Below, one piece after another: positions 12,469 through 25,094 of a stretch of DNA of 64,000 nt. Each line of letters starts with the position of its first letter. The first letter of the stretch is position 1. The translations under genes were made by a program, and so were the position numbers. The notes below the pieces were generated by a model that was given only the letters and a program-made list of their open reading frames with translations, was not told the DNA's origin and ran no database searches. This DNA comes from Epiperipatus broadwayi (taxonomy: Eukaryota; Onychophora; Udeonychophora; Euonychophora; Peripatidae): positions 622,001-686,000 of the forward strand of contig JAQFVV010006312.1 of NCBI GenBank assembly GCA_028023455.1, given 5' to 3'.

Positions 12469-13064
12469 TGCTGTGTTTGTGTATGTGTATTTTATTAAAG
12501 CATAAATTAGTTTGTATGTACAAATTTAGAAATATTGATATTACTAGAAGACTGAAAAGAAATACCTAATTGATATGCAGAAAAAAGAATTCAGTAACTG
12601 AAAGAAGCAGCAGGCTAATTTGCATGTTAATAAAAGTCGTAATTTATACAAGTTGGAAAAGCTGCAAAAGAAAAATATAGCAAATGATATACTAAGTACT
12701 GAGTTTGTTATATTTTGTGGTCAATTCCGTTGTTCTGGAAATTAGGAAAGGAGAGCTCTAATCAAGAATCTAATTCGACCAATTCAGAAATACGTGTATG
12801 AGCAATAATGAACTTACAAAATTACAGGGTTAAAAATACATTTGTATAGATTAAATCTATAGAGATATGAACTGTAAAGTGATTTATGTGATTGCATTCT
12901 CAACTAACATAACCATTTGCATTACTAATCTTTTACTAATAGTGTTATCATTATTCAGAGTAAAATAAACTATTGAATTTGTTATTAAACTTAGTTGTTG
13001 TTTCTTTCATTTAACTTCAAAAATTATCCAGCTGCCAATTGACTACTTGGTCCTGGATATATTA
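12469..13064 (+). repeat. 3' LTR of the Ty3/Gypsy element
   Basis: Begins TGCTGTGTTTGTGTATGTGT and ends GGATATATTA (final CA changed to TA). It matches the 5' LTR along its length with many substitutions and small indels, giving a 596-bp versus 628-bp pair. Confidence 0.8.
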
Positions 13065-16000
13065 GTATCATAATAGTAGTTTTTTTTATATTTTAAATCT
13101 GATTCTTTATAAATTGATAATGTTCTAAGAAAATAGTTTATTTTTTTTTGTAAAATAAACTTGTCTCACTACAGATCTTGCTCGCTGTCTATTTAAGAGC
13201 ATTACTGCAACTTCATTCTGCCTTTTGCCATTTGGAAAAAATATATTTAAAACTAATGTTTAACACATTAACTATAGAGAATAAAAGTAACCATGATTAA
13301 TTAGTAGGTTAATCAGCTACTTCTATTCGGCTAATAAATGACTTTTGATATAAAATTCAATTTGTCCATGTCCACATCTGAAATTTGTTTAACATAAGCT
13401 TTAAATACAAGTCATGTAAAGCACAATAAAATGCTACAAACCTGCAATTATAAATATACATTTAATCAACAAAAGCTTTTGAGATTGTCATCTTTTGATA
13501 TAAAAATTTTGCATAGCAGGAAAATTAGCTAAAAATTTAAGAAGTCAGCCCTGAAGTAAAAAACAATTGCAAAAAAGACCTAGATTATCATATCCTGACA
13601 TAAGCAATTCAAGTCTACGAACTTATTAAAAGCAAAACAGTGGCAAAATCAGAAAAGTATTATCTTAACTCTACCACTCTCCTGAATGAACTGCTAAGAT
13701 ATATTGAAATAATATCAAATAAAACACATGCATTTACTTTAGAATGTGTTAATAGAATGCAGAGAGTAATTTGAATTAATAATTAAAAGACAGATTGTCA
13801 TAGTACCATGAAATAACATCAATGTAGAAAAATGTCTAGTAATTTGTATAATCTTGTTTATAGTATCATCTAGTTTTTTAAATGAATGCTCATGATAAAA
13901 TTAAATGCAGTGGATGTGAAAAAAATGTCATTGTCCATTTACAATATAGCTGGATAGACATTTGATTTATGGATTTTAACATTTCATAAAAAAATTACAG
14001 TAATCATTTTTCGTGACTGAAATCCAAAGAACTTCCCGTTTTATACGTGGGGAATACTTAGATAAACTATAGAAAAACAATAATACAGAGAATCCTTTGA
14101 AATTTTTAGGTAAGAACAATTGTTGATTCCATTAATAAACAGAGCTTGAGCTTTTAAGTTGAAAAATTTGTTGCATTTAAGTTATTTCAACAATTTTTAA
14201 TTTTTATCACCAATAAGGCCTGTAAAAATCAGGCTCAATATATATTTTTTAATCAGTGAGACTTTTTTTATATATGGCTGAAATAGCACATAAATCCCTT
14301 TATAGATAAATGTTTCAATCTACATTCTACAAAATATGTATAGAGTCCAGAGCTGTCTTCAGATGTTATTAAGGAAAATGATTTAGTATAAGTCAATGTA
14401 ATTGATGTGCTAATGAATCCATATGGTAATTGAATTTGATAGTACTTCAAACCTTATAGGATTTTTAACCATCAGCTAGATCAAAAAGACTATATTTTTG
14501 TGCCTATTCTGTTGGAAATTATGTTAGCCAGGGTGATTCTTGATTCCATTTGCATATATCAAATGATTAGTGAGCTATATCATTGTGGAATACGCTACGT
14601 ATTTTTTTATTATTACAAGACATTTAGGTTTACCTAGAGGAGAACATTAATTTGACTGTCTTACATTTTGATGGTATGAATTCCAACTATATTAGATTGA
14701 ATGCTGTATGAAAAACTAATTCTCTAAGGAATATTTGCCATTAATAAAAGCAAAAGTTATCTTGTATGTGTGTGTGTGTAGTTTTGTTTAAATATCAGGA
14801 CAAAAAATAAAATATGTTGTAAATTCAATAAATGGTAGTAATTACATAGAAATAATATTCTGTATCAGTTTAAAAATCTTTTATAACTATTTAATTTTTA
14901 AATGCAAGTTTGGTCAATCCACCTATTTATATATGTGTAGCCCTATTGGTACTAACTTTCTAAACAAACAAAAAAACACAACTAAGAAGATTTAATGCTA
15001 TAAAAATTTTTTTAATGATCATATTTTTGTTTAATATAAAGTTTATCTACACTAATTTAATAATAAATACAATATCTAAAAGTATAATTTCCTATGTTTA
15101 TTTTAGAGTCAAAATAAAACTTTCAAATACATGATATTTTTGTTGAAAATAAAACAACCAAAATAATAATAATTATATTAAGTTAATAAGTAAAAAAATA
15201 ATCACATGGTTAATTACTTGGGCAGTCATGTGGCATTTGAGTAGTAATAGTTTGAGTAAAGAACATTTTTAAAACTTCATTGGATCAGGAAGCTTTAGCT
15301 CTTAAATCTACTACTGCCTTAAACCAAATAAAATACTAAGTCAATGGATACTGTAATTTACATAATCTATATTTAGTTATAAAATCTATGTAATTTGTGA
15401 CTTAGAAATATAATGTTTCTACTTAGTTTAAAGCATACAGCAGTACAGGGCTTCAAATAAGAGCATACTAATAAAAAGCTAGTATTAAATCTTGGAGATT
15501 AAATATATTGATGCTCTGATTTTATTTTTTATTTGTAATTAAACATATATATAATTAAGTATTTATATATACAGCGCTATGTTGATAAATTGTAAATGTA
15601 AATTAGCGATCAGGGTAATGCACATGCGCATTACAGATAACTATACGTAATAAATTAATTGAAAGTCAGAAAATGTATGTTTATAGACTAGTGAAATTAT
15701 ATTTGGTAGTCTTTGTTTTTGAGAATAGCACACATATTCATTTGTATAGTATTCAAGAAAGAATTTTAAAATGATAATTTATCAGAGGAATTTAGCTTGT
15801 AGAAAGTAAAGTAATTGGTAGTCATTGCAAACAATGATCATTAAAATAAAAGACTATTATTGAAAAAAAATGTAAATTTAGGTTGGTCTTGCATTTAAAG
15901 TTGAAGATATTTTAAAGCCTTTATATTCTTAAATAATGATGAAAAGTAGGCAGAAAATATAGATATTGTTTAAACAAAGCATTGGTAACATATGAAAATT

Positions 16001-16286
16001 ATTTGGAAGGTTTTTGGATTTGTGTCCAGAATAGTATAATGTTAAACAAATATGTATTATAATGTGTACATTGATTATATTATTTCTGAATATATTGTTG
16101 TTTTTTTAAATGTATTTATTGTAAACTGAAGTTTATTGAAATAGTTATAACATTAAAAAGTTAAATTGGTGTATTATTACTATTTTAAATAATATATCGT
16201 ATTGATAACCTTTAAATTTATATTAAAAATCATTAAATTTCTAACTTTGATTATTAATTATATATATATATATATTTTTCTTTCAG
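13065..16286. other. AT-rich non-coding stretch upstream of macro exon A
   Basis: No coding sequence I recognise. Presumably this is intron or upstream sequence of the macroH2A-like gene. A short palindromic GCACATGCGCATTAC-like motif lies near 15620. Confidence 0.5.
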
Positions 16287-16377
16287 CTAACAGTTATTCA
16301 AGGTGATATTGTTAATGTTATTGCAGATGCAGTTATCAATCCCACAAATAGTCTTTTTCATATGACCGGGGATATCG
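16287..16377 (+). CDS. macroH2A-like gene, macro-domain exon A
   Basis: The exon is flanked by TTTCTTTCAG and G|GTAATT and is read in frame from its first base. It encodes LTVIQGDIVNVIADAVINP, then TNS and LFHMTGDI, and finishes with the first base of a Gly codon (phase 1). The string (Q)GDI....A.VNPTN is the N-terminal signature of macro domains: strand beta, then the Asp that contacts adenine of ADP-ribose, then the NPTN turn. In vertebrate macroH2A1 this same stretch is the mutually exclusive exon that distinguishes splice forms 1.1 and 1.2, ending at the Gly before LEKKGGKEF. The sequence here keeps VQ-x-DI and resembles the ADP-ribose-binding 1.1 form more than 1.2. No second alternative exon was spotted nearby. 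The histone-fold exons should lie further upstream. Confidence 0.88.
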
Positions 16378-16652
16378 GTAATTGTCAATTTTAAATGTGC
16401 TTCACTACTTGTTAGTAAATTATAAAATATGTATAATAAACCCTATATATTTTCATAGAGTCTCATCTTTTCATATTATTTCATTTGAAAGATATTTATA
16501 ATTTTAATCACATTTTATTGGTCAGAATTGAGAAACTAACGTTTATCATCATATCTATCTTGAGCAATTTTTATGCAAGAAGTATAAAAAATAAAAACAC
16601 TAAACAAATCTTTAATTAGATTAAAGCAAGTGAAAAATAAGATTATTATTAT

Positions 16653-16768
16653 TAATACAATACAACATATACACCTTAAATGACACTTTACAATGCAGTT
16701 TAACATATGATTTTTCTATTTATTGCATTGTAAAGTGTCATTTAAGGTGTATATGGTGTATTATATTA
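16653..16768. repeat. Short perfect hairpin
   Basis: ATACACCTTAAATGACACTT... at 16669-16697 is repeated inverted without mismatch at 16724-16752, with a 26-bp loop. The match extends outward with one or two mismatches to about 16655/16766. This is probably a small MITE in the first intron; flanking TA-rich sequence hides any target duplication. Confidence 0.75.
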
Positions 16769-17379
16769 TATATAATTCAGCAATGCAAATAAGAAGTGGA
16801 AGGAAATTATTATTATTACTGGAGACCAGCTAAATGTAGATTCATCTTCTAGCATTCATTGATAAATGGGACATTACTAGCAAGTTTATTAAAGTGATTC
16901 TAGAAAGTTTGATTTGTAAAAGATTCTTCTAGTATGCTCATTTAAAAATGATTACTTGATGAATATTATATATATAGTCTTAACACTATATATTTAATAG
17001 TCTTTGTATACAGCATTATTAAAATTAAGGGAATTATATTTGCATTATGATCTGAAATTTGAGCCAGTTAGATCAAGACGTCAAGGTCGCTGCTATTGTA
17101 ACATTTTACTCCTACAAAATATTTGTGATTGATATCCTATCCATATAAGATCTTGGAGATCAGATTAAAGTGATTTCATTTTTTATCTAATTAGAGATTG
17201 TATTGATAGGAGGAATCATTATTTGCAAATTTACTATTATGTTTGGTCTGGATTACAGACCCAACCTACAGAAATAATACTAAGACAAGTATTACAATTA
17301 ATATATTATATCTACAAATATATATAATACAATATACAGTATATATACAAGAGAATATTTACAATGTTGAATATTGTAG

Positions 17380-17860
17380 CTTAACGTAAACTCTGGGTTC
17401 TGCTGACCACCTCCAGCTACACCTGATAGCTTGCCTTATGGGTAGGGTGTATGGCTCTTCCAGCTGTACAAGACATCTTGCCTCGAGCCAACAGTAGTCT
17501 TAGCAGCGTCCGGTCTCTGTGGGACTTGCCTAGCTGTGTAGACTAAATAGCGTAGTGCTATCAATGGGAATGCTGCTGTTCAGGTTAGCAGAGCTTCTCT
17601 GGGAGAACGCGAACAGTCTTTCAGGTTAGACAGACGTTCTACCCTGATTCTCACAAAAGGCTGACTATTTTTAGCCACATCCCTGACCGTATTGTAAACC
17701 TTCGGATTGAGTAAGCATCGTTGCTTATTGGTCTATAATAATCATTGGCTATGTTTTATCTATACATCAGCCTATTGGCCTGTGGCAAACAATGCTTAAT
17801 CCGATCAGATAAGGAGGCATCTGGAATAGGCCACTTCCGAGAGAAGGAAGGATTGTAACA
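17380..17860. repeat. GC-richer island, unassigned repeat
   Basis: A block of roughly 480 bp of balanced composition sits inside AT-rich intron. The motif TTGTAACATTT occurs at both about 17097 and 17853. This gave the idea of a solo LTR (TGTAACA ends), but I found no matching flanking duplication. No open frame of note. An LTR or SINE-like origin is possible and unproven. Confidence 0.35.
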
Positions 17861-18579
17861 TTTACTAATATTATTAGGAAGTCTAAGTAAAGTTGCATAT
17901 ATATATAATTTATTTCTTATTACTTAAAAAAATGATGGCAATAAGCAAACTTAATTATAAAGAATGTAAACAGAGAGAAGTTAGTGAAATGTGTGTGTAT
18001 GTGTTTTAACTTGCTTTCAAACAAATTAGCATGGATAGCTTCCATATATCTTTATACCTTATAAAAACAATAATAGAAGAGTTTTAAAATACTTCACAAA
18101 TGAATTGTATTATAAACTTGAATTAATATATACAAACAATAACATATAAAGAGTTTTGCATATGGTTTTTGAAGAACAAGCTATAAATCATTTTTTAAAA
18201 TATAAGCTTATTCATGAAACAAATTAACTAACTACTTTTAGAGTTTTTTGAAAAATATGTATTAATGTCAAATATATGTTCTGTTATAAAATTGTTTTTA
18301 AATACATTTATTAATTCATTAATAGCCATTCGAAAAATGCTATGATCACTTCAGAAGTCTTAAAGAAAAAAGTAGTTAAAGATAAGTTTTGCAGTGACTA
18401 CATTTAATCTAGTAAATATATTATTTAATTATATATAAGGTCCTTGGTCTTAGTTAATTTTTTATTTCTTTTTTATTTGCTATAAATCAAATATTTTTTT
18501 TAGTCTTTTATATTATTAGTTATTAATAACTATAAATCGTGGACATTTTTTACTTCAGTTGTATTCACTAAAATTTTTA

Positions 18580-19900
18580 AATAATTTCAACATTTTGATT
18601 TATATTGAACCGTATTCGAATATGTGGATTCGTAACACCGGTCTCTTAGGCAGAGAAGAACATACTCGGAGAGTATGTATGCCCAAACGAAAGCTATAAA
18701 GTATATAACTAACGTTACATTTCCAGGACATAACTTCTTCTCGACTGTTGAGTTCAACACCAAGTTCAAAGCACTTTTTTTGTTTGTGTATAAACACGGG
18801 CACCATCTATCTATTCAAGGATAAATAAATAACGCACTTTAAGCAATGGCCACTAACTCAACGCCTAAATCCGCGACTAGCTCAGCTGTTTGTAATCACT
18901 AATAGATTATACTTAATTAGTGATTAAAAGAATTAATAAAAGAATTTGTTAAAAAGAATTGACTGACAAATAAAGTTTAATTTTAAAGATAATTTATTAA
19001 CTAACATTTATTTACTAAATTTAAACATTTTATAATTCTAATAAAACACACGCATATTTTAAATTAACATTTCTAAATAGTCTAAATATTCCTATAGATT
19101 CAATAACAGAACACTCTAATTTAACTAATAAATATTGATATAATGATCACACACATATTAACTCATGCACACACATAATAATAAAGGACTACATAGCATT
19201 TGAAATTTAATCACACACATATCAATAGTTCATTTATGTATGATATCGAGTTCATATAATTAGACTCTTGGAGGATTCGCACGAATTAATGAAATGCAAT
19301 GGCTATTACAGTATAAACGAAAATAAGCAAATGTTTTACCTAGGATTTTGAATGTTGACGTAGAATTTTGTTCTTTGGAGGCTGCTTTCGGTGAGGATAT
19401 TTCCATTATAAATGCTTACCAGCCGGCTGGGACGTTTCCTTGCTGAGTTTCCTGATTTTCACGATTATTGCTATCGGAGACAAATAGATACTGACGGAGA
19501 TTTTCTAAGATGTTAAGCTGACATTATTTCACGGGCAGATCTGCTGTTTTCTCGGACATCTGGGCTGGAGATAAACGTGCGTTCCAAAATATTCTCAGCA
19601 CTGCATTTTGTTTCTTAACTGACTCAATTAATTTCCGAACTGCACTCTCTCAATAACTTTGTGAACTGATTGTCTCAACTCAATTAATTTGTGAAAAGCA
19701 TACTGTCCGATAAAAAAAAGTCTATTTATACCTGCGCCTTGTTGTCTTTCTGATATCTCCGGCAAAGATCTGTTGTCGAATTGATAATCATTTGATAAAC
19801 GTGTTTTGAAAGATTGCTTAATTAGTAATAGCCATGCAAAAACGTATTGTTTTATATTAATTAATATCTAATAGCCATTGCCGTGTTTTTTAATGATAAT
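18580..19900. repeat. Moderately GC-rich stretch, probable unclassified repeat
   Basis: Composition changes at about 18600-18900 and 19260-19800, with segments such as CCAGCCGGCTGGGACG. A short hairpin TAATCACTAAT...ATTAGTGATTA is at about 18892-18926. Motifs like TGGCTATTACAG and TAATAGCCATGC recur in inverted form (about 19300 and 19826). I recognise no protein. Confidence 0.35.
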
Positions 19901-20579
19901 CTTCTTTAACTTTCACATACATTTTATTTATTTACAAATCACATATATATACGCACATATATTTTTAATACAATTTACTATTTAGTTTTAACATTATTTT
20001 TTCTTTAATTAAAATTGAATGAAAAGAGATTTGTAAGTTTTAACTTTTTTAAATTATATTTTTACTAATACTAATAAAAACTCTTTACTTCCTTTTATAA
20101 CCCTTAGTTTCATTTCTCAAACCAAGACTCCCCCTCCCCCCTTTTGACTTATTAATTGTAGCTTTTTTATTTCAAAAACTAACGCTAGAAAACTATTTAA
20201 TTCTTATCTTTTCGAAAACAAGCTGCAATAAATTCTTCAACATTTAATTTTATGTTTTTCTTTTATGAAAGATTACTTTAATAATAATTTTAGATAAAAA
20301 TTATATGTGCCTATATCAATATAGGTACAATATATAGATAAATTTATATTATTTTCAAAGTGTTTCTTATGCTAGATTTATGACAATGCATATATAAGCC
20401 ATTTCAATATTCTTGATATATATTCTCATGACTGTTTTTCTCCATTTATAAATCTTTATATATATAATCTATGAAATGAATATAATGATAGGATATTGAT
20501 TATACATTGACCCATTTATTAAATATTAGGCCAATAAACATCACATGATCACCATTTCTTATGCTTGCTTATAACTTAT

Positions 20580-20830
20580 TAAAACAGGCAAAACTCTCCA
20601 TACAGTATAGCCACTCAATGCAAGCCAGAGTAATCAATGGATACCAGAAGGCTTGTGCATAAAATCCCCATCTAGTGCTTACTCATCCAATATCCCCACA
20701 AGCCAGATACTAGTCTGAGGATATTGGATGAGTAGGCACTAAATGGGATATGCATTAGCCTTCTGGCATCCATTGATTACTTTGGCTTGCACTGAGTGGC
20801 AATACTATATGGAGAGTTTTGCCTGTTTTA
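20580..20830. mobile_element. Fold-back MITE, about 250 bp
   Basis: The sequence is almost wholly palindromic. AAACAGGCAAAACTCTCCAT at the left is mirrored by ATGGAGAGTTTTGCCTGTTT at the right, and pairing continues inward over about 110 bp per arm with scattered mismatches. Flanks (CTTATTA|AAACAGG and CCTGTTT|TATTAAA) fit a TA target. An isolated end of the same family is at 28098-28119, so this is a dispersed element. Confidence 0.85.
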
Positions 20831-21690
20831 TTAAATACTATTGTATTAAGTTTTTTATATAGAGTAAATTTAATTGTTTGTTATGTGATTTCACATTAAA
20901 AAAAATTATTAAGAGGATTGTTTTAATAGCCTCGTTGGTTACTTAGAAATATAAAAGAATAACCATGAAAAAAAGTACACACATAGATCATGAAAATTTA
21001 TATCTTATATAAAAATTTATTAAGAAAATGTTACAAACAAATAGAATAAAATAATAAAGACAATAAAATGGTACAAATCCTTAGGAAAACTTAAAAAGGG
21101 AAGTGAAATTTAATATCGACTTCAGAATAATCAATAAATTAATTAATTTAAATTTAACTATGGCTTCTCTTGTTTATTCACTAATTGTAAGTCAGCAAAT
21201 TTATATTTGACAAAATTTACTGAAAGTAATTGTGAATTCTTTACTATTAACAATAAAAGCAATAGTGTAGGATAATTGTCAGTTAAATTAATAATTCAGA
21301 GTTGTGAATTTTTGGTGAACTTTAATGATGTAAAAACTTATTTGATGTTTTAAGATATCTAAATTGGACACTCATGACATTTATGTACTAAAATAATTAA
21401 GAATTACTATTAGTTAGACAATAGTCTGAGCTTGAATAGTCCGAATCGCAAGTTTATGATAGAGAGTATCTTATTTTGCAGTACAAGATAATTATGAGCT
21501 TAAAATATATATGACTTTTAGGTCAATATACTTAAAAAAAAAATACATGTAATATCCATAATTGGTTACTGACTTTTACATTTATTATTCAAGAAAACAG
21601 CGTGATACTTATAATGCCTATTTTTGAGTAACTTGCTAGGACTGAATAAGTAAAGCAATTGTCTAAACGAGAATTAGTTTGGTTTCAATA

Positions 21691-23413
21691 CTTGGATCGG
21701 TAATAGTATGAATACTGAAACCCACCGCTTGATGGTGTTTTTCACAAAACGCACATCAATATACCATTTTAGCGGCCTTAATTTACGGCTGACACTACAA
21801 CAGGTGGTTTTTTGAGCTGTAACAGGCTGCCTGGGGGCGATTTATTCTTCGATTACGTAGCAAAATACTATGCCCATTGCATTGCGACAGTATTCATCGA
21901 GTGTGCTTGAACTCTTGCTACGGTCTGATTTAATGGTGGCTGTATTTGAAAGAGACTAAACTGCAAAAATTCATTGTCGGAAATTTTTTAAAAAGCGTAG
22001 TGGAATTAGTATTCCATATTAAGAATTGTCATATCATCACACACACTTCCCTATGCTTTTGAACTGCACACAACTTGGTTCTTCTTTTCAGCTGGATTGT
22101 TTCTGATTTTGCATGCAAATACCTGTTTATGCGTGAATCCGTGCGAGAATTGTAAGGGAAGTTGGTTCGAGGGTTCCAAAATCCTGTTACTTACAGCTTT
22201 GAGGCTCCTCTGTTATTTTATTTGCATATTACTTTTGGCTTTTTTTTTTTATGTCCCTGAAAATGGTGTTTTTTTTTTGTTACTTGTTTTTGTTCACAAC
22301 TTGTCCAAAGTTTCGTTTATTTTTGATTCAATAAATTTTTTATGGGAAGCTGTTGTTTTTTGTTGTTGTTTTCATGATAGAAAGTAGGTAGGTAATATTT
22401 GATAAGTTTCATTAACAGTTAATTAAAGTAGGTAATATTTTATTATACCAAAATACAAAAAGTATTTTAAGAATTTATTCAAAAGGCCCCACCCAAAAAA
22501 AAATATATACATAAAATAATAATAAAGAACTGTGCAGTAACATAATAAAATGTTCAAAAAGAAAATCCAAAAAGAAGTCGATAATTAAAAATCAAAACAA
22601 ACCTTCCCCGCCACCCTACCTCCCCAGCTTTAAAAAAAAAAAAGTGTTCTTTAAAAACGAACTGTTTGTCTTTTTTAAAATTAAAGGCCCAAAAATTAAG
22701 GAAGAACTTTTCACTATCATATAATATAGCTTTCTGTAGTATAAAGATTTGAAACAAAAAAATAGAAAAGCCTCGTAATAAATTAACAAAAAAAAAAAAA
22801 AAAGACAACAATTCAAAATCAAAACAAACCCTCCACCCTCTAAAAAACCAAGTGTTTGTTTATTCAAAAGTACCGAATCGTTAAAGTCTTTCAGCCAAAA
22901 CATCAACCAATAAAAAAAAAAAAAAGATAAGTTCACCTCCACCATCTAAAAATAAAGTGTTTGTTACCGTATTTTTGTGTAAACAAACCGACTGGGCGTT
23001 AATCGAAAATTTCAAAGCAAACCAACACCCCTAACACCATCAGATGAAAGTAAAAACTTTAGTTTTTCATAAGTAATATTATGTAAAGAAACCGATGGAC
23101 AGTTAGTCGATAATTTAAAAACAAATCAACACCCTAGACCATCTAAAAACAAAGTATTTGTTTATTAAAAAACGGAAAAAAAAACCCTCGGGTGAAATAA
23201 AAAAAAAACTTGGTGGTTTACCGTAATATTATGTAAACCAAACAGACGGGCTGACAATGGAAAAAAAAAACCGGTTGAAAAAAAAATTAAAAAAAATCTT
23301 TTACCATAATATTATGTAAACAAACAGGCCTGTGAATCGGTATATTGATGTGCATCGGGCGAAAAAGAGCGCCATCAAACGGTGTTCAGTATTCATACTA
23401 TTATCCTTGGATC
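21691..23413. mobile_element. Second Merlin-family DNA transposon with 8-bp target-site duplication
   Basis: CTTGGATC at 21691-21698 and 23406-23413 flanks a 1,707-bp element (21699-23405). Left end: GGTAATAGTATGAATACTGA; right end on the opposite strand: GATAATAGTATGAATACTGA. The longer TIR match includes ACATCAATATACC (about 70-80 bp per side with gaps). The + strand has a transposase relic at about 22110-22240. The 3' half (about 22600-23330) consists of degenerate repeats of roughly 100-150 bp with recurring GTAATATTATGTAAA and CCACCATCTAAAAA. Confidence 0.8.
22110..22243 (+). pseudogene. Merlin (ISXO2-like) transposase relic
   Basis: The + strand gives NPCENCKGSWFEGSK, then ILLLTALRLLCYFIC. 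The G-(S/T)-W-F-E-x-S-K-(L/I)-x-L...L....Y-(W/F) pattern is the segment just after the zinc-ribbon of Merlin/ISXO2-type transposases. The upstream zinc-ribbon and the downstream DDE residues are not recognisable, so the gene is broken. Its + orientation is opposite to the relic at 3.6 kb. The call depends on motif recall plus the TIR/8-bp duplication evidence for the element. Confidence 0.6.
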
Positions 23414-23689
23414 TTAAATATTATATATTTGAAAAAAGTGATTTTTTAGAATGCAGAGAAATATAGTACCATGTCTTTTTTATAATAGTGGAAATCTTTT
23501 CATGGACTAAGTTTCAGAATGTTTCATTATTCAATGTAATCTTAAAATTGTATCAGTTTCATACTTGTAATATCTCCAATTCCAGTACATAAAATACTTC
23601 ACGTTTTAAACATAGCAGATTGAAATAATGTATCCCTTGTTGTAAACCTGCCATTAGGAATGCTCATATCAGTATAATGTTCCCAATGA

Positions 23690-24860
23690 AGAAGGAAAGA
23701 AAATATAAGCAAGTTAAAAATCTAATTAAGAAAAAATGATGGGAAGATTAATGATGTGAAATTGATGAAGAGATCTAATAATAAAAAATTGAATGAGTAA
23801 AAAAATATTCAGTCTTGTGCATTAAAAAATGAATATGGCAAATTAATTTATGATGAAAATAAAATGCAGTTAGAAGAATTATTTGGGTAATTTATATAGT
23901 AATTTGTACTTAATGATTGGATTTAGCAAATAAGGAAAGACTAGAATTTGAAAAAGCATTGTTCAGTTTAGTTAATAGAAAAAAGTTCCAGAATTGATAG
24001 TATGGAAGGAATGTGGGAGAATCTCTTCATAATTGTCTATGTTTGAAAAAATAAAGACTTATGAAACAAATTTAGTATCTCAACAAAAATGTTTTTTTTA
24101 AATTATCAAAAGAAGATTAGATCAGTATGTTGAATAATGTTACAACAATCAATTTATATTTAGAAAAAAATGCCTGTGAGAAATGCCATAGGCGAGACAT
24201 TGTTAAAAAAAAGAAAGTTTAAATTGCTATATCTGTTTCCATTGGATTAAACCCAAAGGCTACCTAAGCTTAAATATTCATACCATATGTAGCATTATAG
24301 AGCAAAGAGCCAAAAGTCAACAAAAGAAAGATTTAACTATGGAAGCTAACGTACTGGATCATATGAAGTTTGGATTTAAAATGACTAGAGAAATCTAGAA
24401 AACAATTTGCAGATGATTGGGCAGTATTGTCAGGAAACCCAAAATTGCAGTCAAAGAGATAGACAATATTAACCAAACTGATCTGGAAAACAATTTGCAG
24501 ATGATTGGGCAGTATTGTCAGGAAACCCAAAAATGCAGTCAAAAAGATAGACAATATTAACCAAACTGCAAAAAATATGAGAAAAATGGTTTTATCAGAA
24601 TATATAAAGATATCTATCCATATTCATGTAGTAATGAATTAGTGAATCAAGTTGATCATTTTCAATATTTAAATCAAAAAAATTACTTTTATACTCTAGC
24701 AGTAATTTTTGATAACAAAAGCATTGGATCTTGATCTATACAAGAGAATTATGAAGTCTAACATTTGGATTCTTAGCTAATGATAAGAGATTGGAGACTT
24801 GAAATGTAAAATTGTTAATAAAATCTATGGGTGTATGCAAATATGTTGGTTGGACTGGAA
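23690..24860 (+). pseudogene. Decayed LINE reverse-transcriptase region
   Basis: Around 24403 the + strand reads KQFADDWAVLSG, matching the catalytic (Y/F)ADD motif of LINE reverse transcriptases. Downstream text such as EYIKISI and VDHFQYLNQK sits where the thumb segment (KT...V..F.YLG) is expected. The rest is riddled with stops. The FADD block itself is tandemly duplicated (see the 88-bp repeat). The 5' boundary is uncertain. Confidence 0.5.
24393..24568 (+). repeat. 88-bp direct tandem duplication in the LINE RT relic
   Basis: Two adjacent copies (24393-24480, 24481-24568), each starting ATCT(A/G)GAAAACAATTTGC and differing at only a few bases. The duplicated unit contains the FADD-encoding stretch. 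The copies are far more alike than the age of the LINE relic suggests, so the duplication is recent. Confidence 0.85.
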
Positions 24861-25094
24861 GTAAATAAATGATATTCTAGAAAATTAAGTTGTGTCACTG
24901 TCTATTGATTAAAGCATACTAATTTGCAAAAATAAATTTGAATTGATTATGCAAATTAATTGAAAACTAACATACTAAAATTAGCAGCACGTATATGTGG
25001 CAGTAGCAGCACATTACAGTGAAGTACAGTGTTTGTGCAGTAATAAGTTTAGTAGTTCAATGAAGTGAACAGTTTAGTACAGTGATGAAAGATG

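Larger units (their letters stand above)
8112..13064 (+). mobile_element. Complete but inactive Ty3/Gypsy LTR retrotransposon
   Basis: Two diverged LTRs in the same orientation (8112-8739 and 12469-13064) flank remnants of gag, RT, RNase H and integrase in the standard Ty3/Gypsy order. The 5 bp before the 5' LTR (ATATC) and after the 3' LTR (GTATC) match in four positions, fitting a 5-bp target duplication with one later change. A purine-rich tract precedes the 3' LTR. The LTRs differ at many sites, so the insertion is old. It lies about 3.2 kb upstream of the first macro exon and on the same strand. Confidence 0.85.

Noticed and set aside
17090-17860. Possible solo LTR with TGTAACA ends
   Set aside because: No flanking target duplication and no second LTR or internal remnant; kept only as an unassigned GC-richer block.
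22554-22945. Minus-strand open frames rich in Phe/Leu
   Set aside because: They are translations of A-runs in the degenerate 3' half of a Merlin element.
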